In this document: in pieces, positions 35,731-44,435 of the stretch
Layout of the letters: each line of letters begins with the position of its first letter
Numbering within the stretch: position 1 is the first letter of the stretch
Source of the DNA: Verrucomicrobiales bacterium
GTDB lineage: Bacteria; Verrucomicrobiota; Verrucomicrobiia; Limisphaerales; UBA11320
Direction of reading: 5' to 3'
Length of the DNA: 64,000 nucleotides
Assembly (NCBI GenBank): GCA_016793885.1
Contig: JAEUHE010000133.1
Coordinates: forward strand, 1-64,000
Notes under the pieces: model-generated
The model's input: only the letters and a program-made list of their open reading frames with translations
Databases searched by the model: none
What the model was told of the DNA's origin: nothing
Translations under genes and position numbers: made by a program

Positions 35731-36183
35731 ATGCCAACCATCACCGGTCCCGATCTCACTCAACGTCCGCCCCGCAGCCCACGGGTTCGCCTGGGCGGCT
35801 ATGCCATGTTGCCTCGCGTACTCGATAAAGCTCGCGCCTCGATTCTCGGAAAAGCCGGGGAGTACAAGTATGGCAACCCAATGGATCAATATCTGTTTGG
35901 GTTCGCTGGCATTGCCCAGGAGGCGTTGCTTGAGCAGGTCAAAACAGGTGCGACCGATTGGGATCTGTTGCTCTGGGTGAACGCCCACGCAAGACCGGCT
36001 CGCGCACCGTATGAAGTCGTCGCCTGGTCTTCGTGGCTGGAGACGATGCCCATTGGAGATGCCGAGGATTTCGAGTGGTTCACCGCCCAAGTCAAACGGT
36101 TGAACCCGAAGCGTACCGATCTCCACACGGTCATGGACTATCTCGATGCTGACGATCATGTCAGCTTCGGTGGGCAGGCCTGA
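35731..36183 (+). CDS. DUF5069 protein
   Basis: Protein of 150 residues matching DUF5069 by its order of motifs: DLTQRPPRSPRVRLGGYAML, then RVLDKARA, GKAGEYKYGNPMDQYLFGF, and a C-terminal segment WLETMPIGDAEDFEWFTAQV ending near DDHVSFGG. It is cytoplasmic with no signal or membrane segment. The family is frequent in Verrucomicrobiota and its function is unknown. It lies between the DUF1348 and PPOX genes with gaps of 115 and 41 bp, so joint transcription with the PPOX gene is plausible. Confidence 0.85.
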   Translation: MPTITGPDLTQRPPRSPRVRLGGYAMLPRVLDKARASILGKAGEYKYGNPMDQYLFGFAGIAQEALLEQVKTGATDWDLLLWVNAHARPARAPYEVVAWSSWLETMPIGDAEDFEWFTAQVKRLNPKRTDLHTVMDYLDADDHVSFGGQA

Positions 36184-36224
36184 AGATTATCCCTGCTGAG
36201 CATCAACATACCTTCTCCAAAACT

Positions 36225-36821
36225 ATGGCTGGCCGCTATCTGGAAACCTACTTCACGCCGAAAGTGCTGGCTGCCCAGCAGCATTACTTCGGACGTTCGC
36301 AGAGTTTACCCCCGCAACCGGAGACCGACCCTCTCACGGAGGAGGAGCGGACTTTCATTGAGGCACGCGACTCGTTCTACATGGCGACCGTGAGCGAGAA
36401 TGGCTGGCCATATATGCAGCATCGTGGCGGTCAGCCGGGCTTCCTCAAGGTGGTGACACCGAATCGACTGGCCTTCGCCGACTACAAGGGCAACCGGCAG
36501 ATGCTCTCAACCGGCAATTTGGCGGCGAATGATCGCGTGGCGCTGTTCTTGATGGATTACCCTCGTCGAGAGCGGTTGAAGATTCTAGGCCGCGCTCGCG
36601 TTGAGGATGCCCGCCAACATCCGGAACTGGTCGCTCAAATCGCCGAGCCGGAAATCCGGGGCATCGTCGAGCGAGTGGTGCTCATTGAAGTCGTGTCCTT
36701 TGATTGGAATTGCCCGAAGTATATCACTCCGCGGTTTACCTCCGCGGAGGTGGAACAGGCCGTCGCGCCGCTCCATCAGCGCATTGCTGAGTTGGAAGCG
36801 CAGTTGAAGGCGCGGGGATGA
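36225..36821 (+). CDS. Pyridoxamine 5'-phosphate oxidase-family flavoprotein
   Basis: Protein of 198 residues of the PNPOx-like split-barrel FMN-binding family. Visible motifs are FIEARDSFYMATVSENGWPY, QHRGGQPGFLKVV, LAFADYKGNRQ, LFLMDYPRRERLKILGRARV and the C-terminal SFDWNCPKYITPRFT, a signature of the general stress/PPOX subgroup. It ends in a short helix (HQRIAELEAQLKARG). Members bind FMN or F420 and reduce small molecules. A true PdxH function is unlikely because the PdxH C-terminal substrate motif is missing. It is the last gene of a small same-strand group, followed by an inverted repeat. Confidence 0.88.
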   Translation: MAGRYLETYFTPKVLAAQQHYFGRSQSLPPQPETDPLTEEERTFIEARDSFYMATVSENGWPYMQHRGGQPGFLKVVTPNRLAFADYKGNRQMLSTGNLAANDRVALFLMDYPRRERLKILGRARVEDARQHPELVAQIAEPEIRGIVERVVLIEVVSFDWNCPKYITPRFTSAEVEQAVAPLHQRIAELEAQLKARG

Positions 36822-36842
36822 ACCTAGGAAGGAGGATACAAA

Positions 36843-36976
36843 CCACGGATTTCTCGGATGACACGGATCCGCAAAGACTTGGAAGGAAGACCCTCATCAA
36901 CCTGAGAGGGAGTGCGAATTAGTCCTCGAGAACCTTACAAAGCCTTCTTAATCCGTGTCATCCGTGAAATCCGAGG
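36843..36976. repeat. Long inverted repeat, ACGGATGACACGGAT family
   Basis: Two 26-bp arms (36843-36868 and 36951-36976) are inverted copies at 24 of 26 positions around an 82-bp spacer. It belongs to the same family as the pair at 9839-9941, and a partial arm lies at 35066-35093. It is located just after a gene end, as expected for a terminator-like element. Confidence 0.7.
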
Positions 36977-37018
36977 TGACTCCATTCCCGGTTATAGGTT
37001 AAATGTCATAACGGCGCG

Positions 37019-37217
37019 ATGGATGCCTGCCTGACGCTGGATTCTTTTCCCGACCGTTGCCCCCCAGGCGACAGAGAGCAAAAGGTTCAAGCGAGAGATT
37101 CGCCACCTCATCTACAGTAAACGGCACTACGCGTTTCGCATCTTGTTCACCGTGTCGGGGGAGAGCGTACATATCCTACACGTTCGGCGAGAATCGCGAA
37201 CGCGGGTAAGCCCGTAA
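37019..37217 (+). pseudogene. Remnant of a RelE/ParE-family toxin gene
   Basis: Two frames together give the C-terminal half of a RelE/ParE toxin. The first frame reads LDSFPDRCP, the family's FPxRCP motif. After a frameshift near 37060-37080 the second reads KREIRHLIYSKRHYAFRILF and TVSGESVHILHVRRESR, ending at TAA 37215. These match the family order EIRxLxYGKRxxxYRILFxxxGxxVxxLHxRH. The N-terminal helices and any antitoxin gene are absent, so this is a decayed piece, not a working toxin. Confidence 0.65.
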
Positions 37218-37284
37218 TAGGCTGTGCGCCATTGCGAGAGAACTGAGCGTAAGCGCTGGTTGCGCTGGGTGCCCCGGAACCGGC

Positions 37285-38712
37285 TTATCGACCTTGAGTC
37301 AACAGTTGTGAGCCCACTTGGGCGATCCATGAGCGAGTCCATTCCACCGTTTCGAGATTGAGATCGCAGACATTCGTCCCCAGAAAAATGATGCCTTCGA
37401 TCTTTCCCTCTTGAAGCCAGCGCAAGGCGAGGGCGCATTGGTGCTTCATTCGATCCAGTGGCAGGGCTCGATTGTTTCCAAAGTCATAGAGATAACAGCC
37501 GAGGAACACTCGTTGATGCGGTGCCAGCTCCCGGAGTCGGGCGAAGTTTGTCTCGAGTTGCGCGAGATCCTCCGATTTCCAGGTCCAGAGTGACACAATA
37601 TCGCAGAGTTCCAGATGCGACTGCACTCGCGGGGTCAGTTGGTAGGTGTAAAGAGTAACCCCGAGATCAAGCCGCCGGTCCGGGAGCCGCAGGCGCTGAC
37701 GTATGGCTTGCAACGCTGCCGGTGAGAGCGCAGCCGAAGCGACCGATGGACTCGAAGGATCGATCAGCAGCGATGGCTCATGACCGGGGAAAGTTGAACT
37801 TGCCTCGATTTTGGCGGTCTTTAGATCCACTTCCACCGCATCGGACCAAAGTCTCAAGGCCCGGAGTCCGCAGCTTCGGGAGCTTTTGATTCCGGAGTCG
37901 TGGGTGTTGAGAAACCGAAAGCGAAGGAATCGAGTGGGATTTCCTGGAAGAGTGACCGAGTGCGCGGCTCCTGCCTCATTCGGCATCCGGCCCCCGCCAG
38001 CTTCGACCCACGTCGCACCATCGATCGAGGTGGCTACGGTAAAATCCTTCGATCGATAGTCCCCAGTGCGCCATTCGGTTTGTTGCAGGTCGACCCGAGT
38101 CAGCTTCCGGGCTTGCGGCAATTCCAGGTTCAGCTCGACCGGAAACGGTGGCTCATTCTTAGCCAGCCACTGGGGTGAAGCGGAAGACTCGGCCGCGAGA
38201 TGGAAAAAATCATCCATGAACACTCCGGTGATGTTTGGATTGGCTGCGACTAGACGGAAAACCGCCTCGCGCTCTTCGGTCGAGGTGATGCCATTGGCGC
38301 CGGTGATGGACCACATGACTCGGCTCATCGAGCGGAAGGGAATCACATACTGATCAAAGGGGGGCGCAGGCTTGCCTAGGTACCGGATGAAAATGACATT
38401 CTTCGTCCCGAGATAAGCGGCCCCCTCCACCGGGGTCATTCGAGAAGGGCCCGGCAGGCCCCAGTTTCCGTTGTAAACCCCGGCATCGTGCGCCCACGCC
38501 CACAGCCGATCGTTCACGGTGGTGGGCTGTGGCGGTTGCGATTGTCCGTTGGATCGTTCTGCCGCCAGGAGAAGTAGCGAGAGGACTAGAAAGATCGGCG
38601 CCCGTTGGCGGGAATTGCAGACACTGGCGGCGGTCGCGAGGCCGTTGAGCATCTTGCGCATATAGGAGATTGGCTGCCACGGGACAAGCCGGAAGCGATG
38701 GAGGGTAGGCAC
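37285..38712 (-). CDS. Exported protein with discoidin (F5/8 type C) domain
   Basis: Protein of 475 residues. An N-terminal hydrophobic segment, RAPIFLVLSLLLLAAERSNG, near residues 37-56 acts as a signal peptide, so the true start may be the internal Met at about residue 18 or 21. A TIM-barrel-like part (NVIFIRYLGKP, ITGVFMDDFF) surrounds a discoidin-type beta sandwich at about residues 190-290 (LTRVDLQQTEWRTGDYRSKDFTVATS, FLRFRFLN). The C-terminal part resumes with LGVTLYTYQL and HQRVFLGCYLYDFGNN. Discoidin modules usually bind glycans. A glycoside-acting role is possible but no catalytic pair can be assigned. The gene stands alone on the minus strand. Confidence 0.7.
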   Translation of the reverse strand: MPTLHRFRLVPWQPISYMRKMLNGLATAASVCNSRQRAPIFLVLSLLLLAAERSNGQSQPPQPTTVNDRLWAWAHDAGVYNGNWGLPGPSRMTPVEGAAYLGTKNVIFIRYLGKPAPPFDQYVIPFRSMSRVMWSITGANGITSTEEREAVFRLVAANPNITGVFMDDFFHLAAESSASPQWLAKNEPPFPVELNLELPQARKLTRVDLQQTEWRTGDYRSKDFTVATSIDGATWVEAGGGRMPNEAGAAHSVTLPGNPTRFLRFRFLNTHDSGIKSSRSCGLRALRLWSDAVEVDLKTAKIEASSTFPGHEPSLLIDPSSPSVASAALSPAALQAIRQRLRLPDRRLDLGVTLYTYQLTPRVQSHLELCDIVSLWTWKSEDLAQLETNFARLRELAPHQRVFLGCYLYDFGNNRALPLDRMKHQCALALRWLQEGKIEGIIFLGTNVCDLNLETVEWTRSWIAQVGSQLLTQGR

Positions 38713-39177
38713 TTCTTCGCATGAGTTCCTGAGGCCGAAACCGAGAACCCGGAGGGTTCATAGAGATTATACGGGGCGTGGAGCGCAGGGACACCCCCGG
38801 TCTGTCGGCCTCCTATTCAACAGCACCCTGAAAGGCGTGCCACCCGTCGGCGAACGGGCTGACGAACGGATTTGGTTCTTTGAGTAGGGGTGACGCAAGT
38901 CTCAGAAGCCGGTGGCATCGCTGCGCGATGCTCCATACTTTTAACAGTTCCGGGGGTGCGAGCGCCCCCGGCGACATCTCTTTGAACCCTGCGGGTTCGG
39001 GCCCTGCCGACAAAGTGAGAAACGTCAGCGTTGTCCAGCTTGTCTAGCCCACATTTGTGGAGGTAAAGATGAGAGCCAACTGGCGCTTTATTCACCCCCT
39101 ACAGTCTCATCCCCTCCGCCGCCACACCTAACTGCGCGATTGTCATCGGACGTTGGCGCAGGATAACATCAGGGCTT
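38713..39177. repeat. Repeat-bearing intergenic region
   Basis: 465 bp without a gene. It contains the two-hairpin element at 38909-38971 (GCATCGC-TGC-GCGATGC and CCGGGGG-TGCGAGCG-CCCCCGG), an inverted copy of that at 31453-31513. The remainder should carry divergent promoters for the discoidin protein and the PhnA-type gene; no clear -35/-10 pair can be assigned. Confidence 0.6.
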
Positions 39178-39513
39178 ATGACGAAGCCGGCTTGCCCGAT
39201 GTGCACGATGGAAGAAGTTTTGGAACACGCGGATCGATGGGAGTGCGTGACCTGTGGCCACGAATGGCCGCGTGAGGTCGAGGAGGCTCCTGCCGCTGGG
39301 GCGCGCGTGGTCAAGGATGCGCATGGCACGGTTCTCGCCGACGGCGACTCGGTCACCTTGATTAAAGACCTGAAGTTGAAGGGTTCGTCGCAGGTCATCA
39401 AAGGCGGGACCAAGGCGAAGAGTATTCGCTTGGTGGATGGCGATCACGAGATTTCCTGCAAGATGGACGGCATGGCCATCGGCCTCAAAGCCTGCTTCGT
39501 GAAGAAGGCGTAA
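39178..39513 (+). CDS. PhnA/YjdM-type zinc-ribbon protein
   Basis: Small protein of 111 residues in the PhnA/YjdM family. An N-terminal zinc ribbon is formed by CPMC (Cys7, Cys10) and CVTCGHEW. It is followed by the family's SH3-like C-terminal domain (VVKDAHGTVLADGDSVTLIKDLKLKGSSQ with KGGTKAKSIRLVDGDHEISCKMDGMAIGLK split over two strands). Despite the name, these proteins are not part of C-P lyase and their biochemical role is unsettled. The gene is complete, and its 3' end faces the SNF2 helicase gene. A small GGCAC-TGC-GTGCC hairpin (39515-39527) directly follows the stop. Confidence 0.9.
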   Translation: MTKPACPMCTMEEVLEHADRWECVTCGHEWPREVEEAPAAGARVVKDAHGTVLADGDSVTLIKDLKLKGSSQVIKGGTKAKSIRLVDGDHEISCKMDGMAIGLKACFVKKA

Positions 39514-39653
39514 GGGCACTGCGTGCCGGGCAACTCCTCTTCTAACCTGAGAGGACGGGGCCTACAGCGGAAGGGCGGCAGCGTTCTCACGTTCCGTCTC
39601 CGCTGGCAGCTCCGACGTGACAAGCGGCTCCGACAAGGCAACCCAAATGCTTC

Positions 39654-42600
39654 TCAACTCTCCGCAAAGAGAAAGCGGAGATCGTCCAAGGTCAGGCTGC
39701 TTGCGAAGGTTTCTTCGCCGAGCACACCATCGGCCAGGGCCGCCTTTGTTTTCTGAAGCGTGCGGATTTTCTCCTCGATGGTGTTTTTCATCAATAACCG
39801 ATAGGCCATGACCTTGGTGGTTTGACCGATCCGATGGGTCCGGTCGATGGCCTGGTTTTCAACGGCGGGATTCCACCATGGATCGAAGAGGACGACGTAC
39901 GAGGCGGCGGTGAGATTCAGGCCGAAGCCGCCCGCTTTGAGCGAGATCAGGAAGACCGAGGAGCCACTTTGCTTCTGGAACTCCTTGACCAGTGATCCTC
40001 GATCTTCGGTATCCCCGGCGAGGTAGAAGTGGTTCCAGCCTCGTTCCTTGAAGGTATCTCGGAGGAGGTCGAGCATGGTGACGAACTGCGAGAACACGAG
40101 CACTTTGTGGCCTTCCTCCATGAGCGGTTCGAGCAGGTCGGTCAGGGCATTGACCTTGGCGCTCTCCGCCTTCCGCATCGCCCCATCCACCAGCGCCGGG
40201 TGACAGCAGATTTGTCTCAAGCGGAGCAGTGAGGTCAGTACGCTGAAGCGGTTCTCGTTGAGTTCCTGCCGGGTTTGGACCTTGAGCAACAGCTGCTGAG
40301 CCCGTTTCAATTCGGCGCGGTAGAGGTTTTTTTGATCGCCCTCCAGTTCGCAGAGCAAATCTTCCTCCACCCGGTCGGGTAGGTCCTTCGCAACCTGGTT
40401 CTTGGTGCGTCGGAGCAGAAAGGGACGCACCCGAGAAGCCAGTCGACGTCGGGCGAGCGGGTCATCGGTCGCGTTGAACTTGCGTGTGAACTGGGCGCGG
40501 TTTCCGAGCACCCCTGGCATCGCGTAGGCCATGATGCTCCAAAGGTCGAGCAGGCGGTTCTCGATCGGAGTGCCGGTCAGCGCGAGACGGTGGTGCGCTT
40601 GCAACGCTCGCGCCACCTGGGCCGTTTGGGAGTCTGGGTTCTTGATATACTGAGCTTCGTCCAGAATGGCCGCATGCCACTGCAGACTGGCGATGTCCGG
40701 GCTCAGGGCGCGTAGCTGCGAATAGTTGATCACGATCAGGTCGCATTCCTCGCGGGCCGCTTTAAACGCCACGACGTCCTCGCCGCGCCACAGCCGCACC
40801 CGCAAACCTGGAAGAAACCGCTGTCCTTCGGTCTGCCAGTTATCCATCACGGACTTGGGACATACCACCAGGGATGGAAGGCCTGACAGCTTGGATCTCA
40901 GCTCCTTGGGATTCGATCGCAGCCAGGCCAGCCAGGTGAGGGTCTGCAGGGTTTTTCCCAGGCCCATGTCATCAGCCAAAACTCCACCAAACCGATTGGC
41001 GGTCAGATAGGCGAGAAAGTGAAAACCCTCGAGCTGGTAAGGGCGTAGCTCGGCTTGAATTCCCCGGGGAACTTTGGGGGCGACCCGCGCTTTCAATTCG
41101 CTCGCCCGCCGCTGAATGGTCTCCACTTGCTGCAGGGGGAGGAGTCGGGTGGCGCCTTCATCGGCTAATTGAAGGGCGTGGAGTCGGGTGGGCTCGGCGG
41201 TAAAATCCCGGGCGTCCAGGCCAAGCCGGGCGAGCCGATCATCCTCTTCCGGACTTAGGTTGAATTGAAGGCGGCGCCACCCCTTTTTGCCGAGCCGCAC
41301 GTAGCGGCCGCGGGCGTTGAGCAGCAACTTCAATTCATCGGGCGTGAGTTCCGTGTCGGCCACGTCCAACACGACCGTAAGATCGAACCAGTCGACTCCG
41401 GACTCCTGCACATCGAGTCGCACACTGCCTGCCAGCGGAGCCGACTTCAGGCTGGCGAGTTCGGGATCCAACATCACCTCGATGCCGGAAGGTAAGGCGG
41501 CAATCCAGGAAATGAACAGTTCGGGAAACTCCTTGGTTAACTTGCCGCGCCAGCCGCCAGCGAACTGTTCCCATTTCAGTTCCAATCCTTCGAGAACGGC
41601 CGGAAAATGGTCGAGTGCAGATCGGTCCACCACGGGAATCAACCCATCGGAACTCGGCTTGGATTTCTTGGCGCCCGGCTGAGGGACGACTTCCCATCCG
41701 TTGCCAGCGAAACGCTCCACTTTGGCATCGGCCTGCTCAGCCAACACTCGGACAAACAGGGATTCCTTGTCGCTCCCCGGGTAGGACGGTCGGAGATCGC
41801 AGAAAATTTTGACACCCACTTCAATGCGTCGGGTCCGAGAGGCGAGACGCGGGGGCAGTTCCACACCCAGAGAGGCGAGGAAGCCCACGCCTCCGGGAGT
41901 CTCGACCGCAGGAGCCGGGATGGTAAGCTCTGGGGCCGATCCGAATCGGTGCGGAGGCGGGCCGACGAACACCGCGGACGGCGTTAGGTAGAGAGGCGGA
42001 TTGCCGGGCAACGCCAACAGTGTGTGCGGTGCCGGCGAACCATCGTGGTGCACGAGCCGAAGTCGATAGTCCTCGTCATCGCTCGTAGCCGGCAACAGAT
42101 CGAAGTGGAGGGGCTCTGTCGGACGTTTTAATGGCAGTCCGCTCTCCGAGACTACCCGATCGATGAGGCTCGGTAGGCGGAGGATTCGATTCAAGATGCG
42201 GGCGGCATCGGACGAAGCATAGCGCAGATCCGAGTGGGGGCGAGAGTCGTACGGGTTGAGAATCAGATGCCAGAGTGGCGTTGCTTCCGGCACCAGGGAA
42301 AGTGTGTCGCCTTGATGAGCTTGCATCAGGCGGCGGGCCTGAGCCTGCTTGAGCTCCTTGAACGGCTCTTCCGGGGTCGATCGCCATTGGATGATTGCAC
42401 TCTCGGTGGCTCGAACCAGGACGCGCAGGTCGACGGGAGGAGCAGGCCTCAGGATCCCTGTTTGATGGGCCTCTGCCAGTTGAGTTTGCCAGTGGGAGAT
42501 GCTTTTGGCGCGTTCCAACTTCTGCATGGCCGGCTCGATCAGGGTGAAATCGGTGACTGCCTCCATGAAGTCCGGGATGGGTACGCCTTGACGTCGAATT

Positions 42601-43211
42601 TCCCACGCGCAGTAGAGCCAAAACTCCAGATCATTCAGGGGAGTCTTGGGCCAGAGTTCTAAGGGTTGCCAGGTATAGTTCCGGATCCCGGGTGCCAAGC
42701 TGTTGAGCTCATGGGAGTAGAGCGAAGGGCTTGATCGTACACCGAGCGACTGGAAGAGGCGCTGGATCTGGCCCACAAAAGACTTCGCGGGACCCTTCGG
42801 AGCCTTGCCGGTTGCTTCGATGTAGCGGGCGACGAGCGGTGAGGGGGGAGGAATGGGGGGTGCGGGAGCGGCGCGACGGTCTGACGGAGTCGGGAAGACC
42901 CCGGAGAGACCGGGGAGCAGTGTTTCCCGATCCCGGAGGAGGAGCAGAGCCGCATAGATATGTTTGCAATCGAAGACCGCCGGGCAGCTGCAGAGGGCAT
43001 CCCAGCCTACGGCTTCGTCGAAATCGATGGTGACCAGGTAGGCTCTTCGGTCCTTGACGACGGCGCTATAACTGCGTCCTCCATTCACGGGTTTGAGCTG
43101 CAGCACTCCTCCTCGCGCTGCGCAGTCCCTGCCCGCCTGGGCAACCGCATGAGGAAACTCATCCAGCAGGGACTGGATCGGCACGGCCAGTGAGTTTGGA
43201 TCGAGAGCCAT
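39654..43211 (-). CDS. SWIM-domain SNF2-family helicase
   Basis: Large DNA-dependent ATPase of 1185 residues. An N-terminal SWIM zinc finger is present as Cys74-x-Cys76...Cys82-x-His84 (CSCPAVFDCKH). A long bacterial SNF2 accessory region follows. The ATPase core begins near residue 730 with LRPYQLEGFHFLAYL, Walker A DDMGLGKTLQT, the DEAQ box DEAQYIKN, LTGTPIENRLLDLW, then the helicase C domain with VFSQFVTMLDLL, LISLKAGGFGLNLT and DRTHRIGQ. It probably translocates on duplex DNA or remodels protein-DNA complexes; bacterial relatives (HepA/RapA group) act in transcription recycling or phage defence. No defence genes lie nearby, so a housekeeping role is favoured. It stands alone between opposing neighbours. 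Confidence 0.92.
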   Translation of the reverse strand: MALDPNSLAVPIQSLLDEFPHAVAQAGRDCAARGGVLQLKPVNGGRSYSAVVKDRRAYLVTIDFDEAVGWDALCSCPAVFDCKHIYAALLLLRDRETLLPGLSGVFPTPSDRRAAPAPPIPPPSPLVARYIEATGKAPKGPAKSFVGQIQRLFQSLGVRSSPSLYSHELNSLAPGIRNYTWQPLELWPKTPLNDLEFWLYCAWEIRRQGVPIPDFMEAVTDFTLIEPAMQKLERAKSISHWQTQLAEAHQTGILRPAPPVDLRVLVRATESAIIQWRSTPEEPFKELKQAQARRLMQAHQGDTLSLVPEATPLWHLILNPYDSRPHSDLRYASSDAARILNRILRLPSLIDRVVSESGLPLKRPTEPLHFDLLPATSDDEDYRLRLVHHDGSPAPHTLLALPGNPPLYLTPSAVFVGPPPHRFGSAPELTIPAPAVETPGGVGFLASLGVELPPRLASRTRRIEVGVKIFCDLRPSYPGSDKESLFVRVLAEQADAKVERFAGNGWEVVPQPGAKKSKPSSDGLIPVVDRSALDHFPAVLEGLELKWEQFAGGWRGKLTKEFPELFISWIAALPSGIEVMLDPELASLKSAPLAGSVRLDVQESGVDWFDLTVVLDVADTELTPDELKLLLNARGRYVRLGKKGWRRLQFNLSPEEDDRLARLGLDARDFTAEPTRLHALQLADEGATRLLPLQQVETIQRRASELKARVAPKVPRGIQAELRPYQLEGFHFLAYLTANRFGGVLADDMGLGKTLQTLTWLAWLRSNPKELRSKLSGLPSLVVCPKSVMDNWQTEGQRFLPGLRVRLWRGEDVVAFKAAREECDLIVINYSQLRALSPDIASLQWHAAILDEAQYIKNPDSQTAQVARALQAHHRLALTGTPIENRLLDLWSIMAYAMPGVLGNRAQFTRKFNATDDPLARRRLASRVRPFLLRRTKNQVAKDLPDRVEEDLLCELEGDQKNLYRAELKRAQQLLLKVQTRQELNENRFSVLTSLLRLRQICCHPALVDGAMRKAESAKVNALTDLLEPLMEEGHKVLVFSQFVTMLDLLRDTFKERGWNHFYLAGDTEDRGSLVKEFQKQSGSSVFLISLKAGGFGLNLTAASYVVLFDPWWNPAVENQAIDRTHRIGQTTKVMAYRLLMKNTIEEKIRTLQKTKAALADGVLGEETFASSLTLDDLRFLFAES

Positions 43212-43526
43212 TCGTCGAACGAGTTGGGTAGCGAAACAAGGTTCCTGTCAGCCAGGCAGCGGCAAGAGCCGAAAAGGCCTGGTTGTCACCAAACTCGGCT
43301 GCACTGAACCTTTATGGTAACATGTTAGTCAGTGGCCGAGCTAAGATCAACTGGAATGCCTTTTCGATTTGCGATGGGTCGAGCGGCGGATGGTAATCCT
43401 GAGTTCAGCTTAATCTTTAGAAACGTGCGGTTTCTGCTTGGACTTCGCACCATGGTTTGCCACAAGAGGCTCCATGCAAGGAGTTCACGCACAATCAACG
43501 CGTTGATCCTCCACACAATCTCGCTT
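43212..43526. other. Intergenic region, no gene seen
   Basis: 315 bp between the divergent SNF2 and GYF-domain genes. The frame of the GYF protein remains open upstream, but that translated stretch has no protein-like features. A phrase CACCAAACTCGGCTG at 43287-43301 resembles ACAAACTCGGCTG at 31569-31581. The AT-richer part (43305-43330) may carry promoters. Confidence 0.45.
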
Positions 43527-44339
43527 ATGGACTGGTATTATTCCGAAGGACAGGAACGCAAAGGGCCGGTGAGTGACGAGGAGTTTCAGCGGCTGGTGCA
43601 GCAGGGGGTTATCAAGAGCCAGACCCTGGTCTGGAACGAGTCGATGGCGGACTGGAAGCCCTACGGTCCTTCGGCCCCACCGGCGCCTCTGACCATGGCT
43701 GCCTCGGCTCCTTCGGACGCCGTGGTGTGTGCCGGATGCGGCGGCTCCTTTACCCCTAACGCCGTGGTCTCGGTGTCCGGTGGGCTTTTTTGCGCCGCCT
43801 GCAAGCCTCTCGCGTTGCAGCGCCTTCAGGAAGGGGTCAGCTCGAGCACGGGCGCGGAGGAGGTGCGCAAGCAGTATCTCAAGCATGAGGCCTCGGTCAA
43901 GTCGGTGGGGGTGCTCTACTTGCTGGGTGGGATTCTGTTGACGGGCATGAGTTTGGTGACCTTGGGAACCGGCATCGCGGGGGGTGGGGTTCTGGAAGCC
44001 GTGTTTGTTACCGCACTCCTTCTGCTCTTGGGGGCGGCGCAGCTGTTTGTGGGCTCCGCACTGCGACGATTGCGACCGTGGGCGCGCATTCCTACCGCGG
44101 TCCTTTCGGCGATTGGACTGGTCGGTTTCCCACTGGGCACGATTATCAATGGTTACATCCTCTACCTGGTTTTGGGAAAGAAGGGGAAAATGGTGTTTTC
44201 CCCTGAGTATGCCGCTGTCATGGAACAAACACCGCATATTAAGTACCGCACCTCCATCCTGATCTGGGTGCTTTTGGGCGTGGTGGTGCTGTTCATCGCG
44301 TTGGGGTTGGGAGCGCTGCTGCTTGGGACACGGCGATAG
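43527..44339 (+). CDS. GYF_2-domain membrane protein with zinc-ribbon
   Basis: Protein of 270 residues. ATG 43527 is chosen because the GYF_2 domain begins exactly there: MDWYYSEGQERKGPVSDEEF...TLVWNESMADWKPY. A short zinc-ribbon-like segment follows (CAGCGGSFT...GLFCAACKP, four Cys). After a charged linker come four predicted membrane helices, including LYLLGGILLTGMSLVTLGTG, AVFVTALLLLLGAAQLFVG and SILIWVLLGVVVLFIALGLG. GYF_2 domains bind proline-rich partners and are common in Planctomycetota and Verrucomicrobiota membrane proteins. Function is unknown. It is followed 96 bp later by the two-component regulator gene, but co-transcription is uncertain. Confidence 0.8.
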   Translation: MDWYYSEGQERKGPVSDEEFQRLVQQGVIKSQTLVWNESMADWKPYGPSAPPAPLTMAASAPSDAVVCAGCGGSFTPNAVVSVSGGLFCAACKPLALQRLQEGVSSSTGAEEVRKQYLKHEASVKSVGVLYLLGGILLTGMSLVTLGTGIAGGGVLEAVFVTALLLLLGAAQLFVGSALRRLRPWARIPTAVLSAIGLVGFPLGTIINGYILYLVLGKKGKMVFSPEYAAVMEQTPHIKYRTSILIWVLLGVVVLFIALGLGALLLGTRR

Positions 44340-44435
44340 ATCCCGCGATCCGAGAACTCCATTTCGGCTATCGATGCGATTTCCACCAACGGAGGGATTG
44401 CCCCTTCGTTCTCAAGCTGGCATAACGCGACTTCG

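Noticed and set aside
39654-43211. Phage-defence island around the SNF2 helicase
   Set aside because: Neighbours are a PhnA-type protein and a GYF membrane protein; no methylase, nuclease or phospholipase D gene accompanies it.
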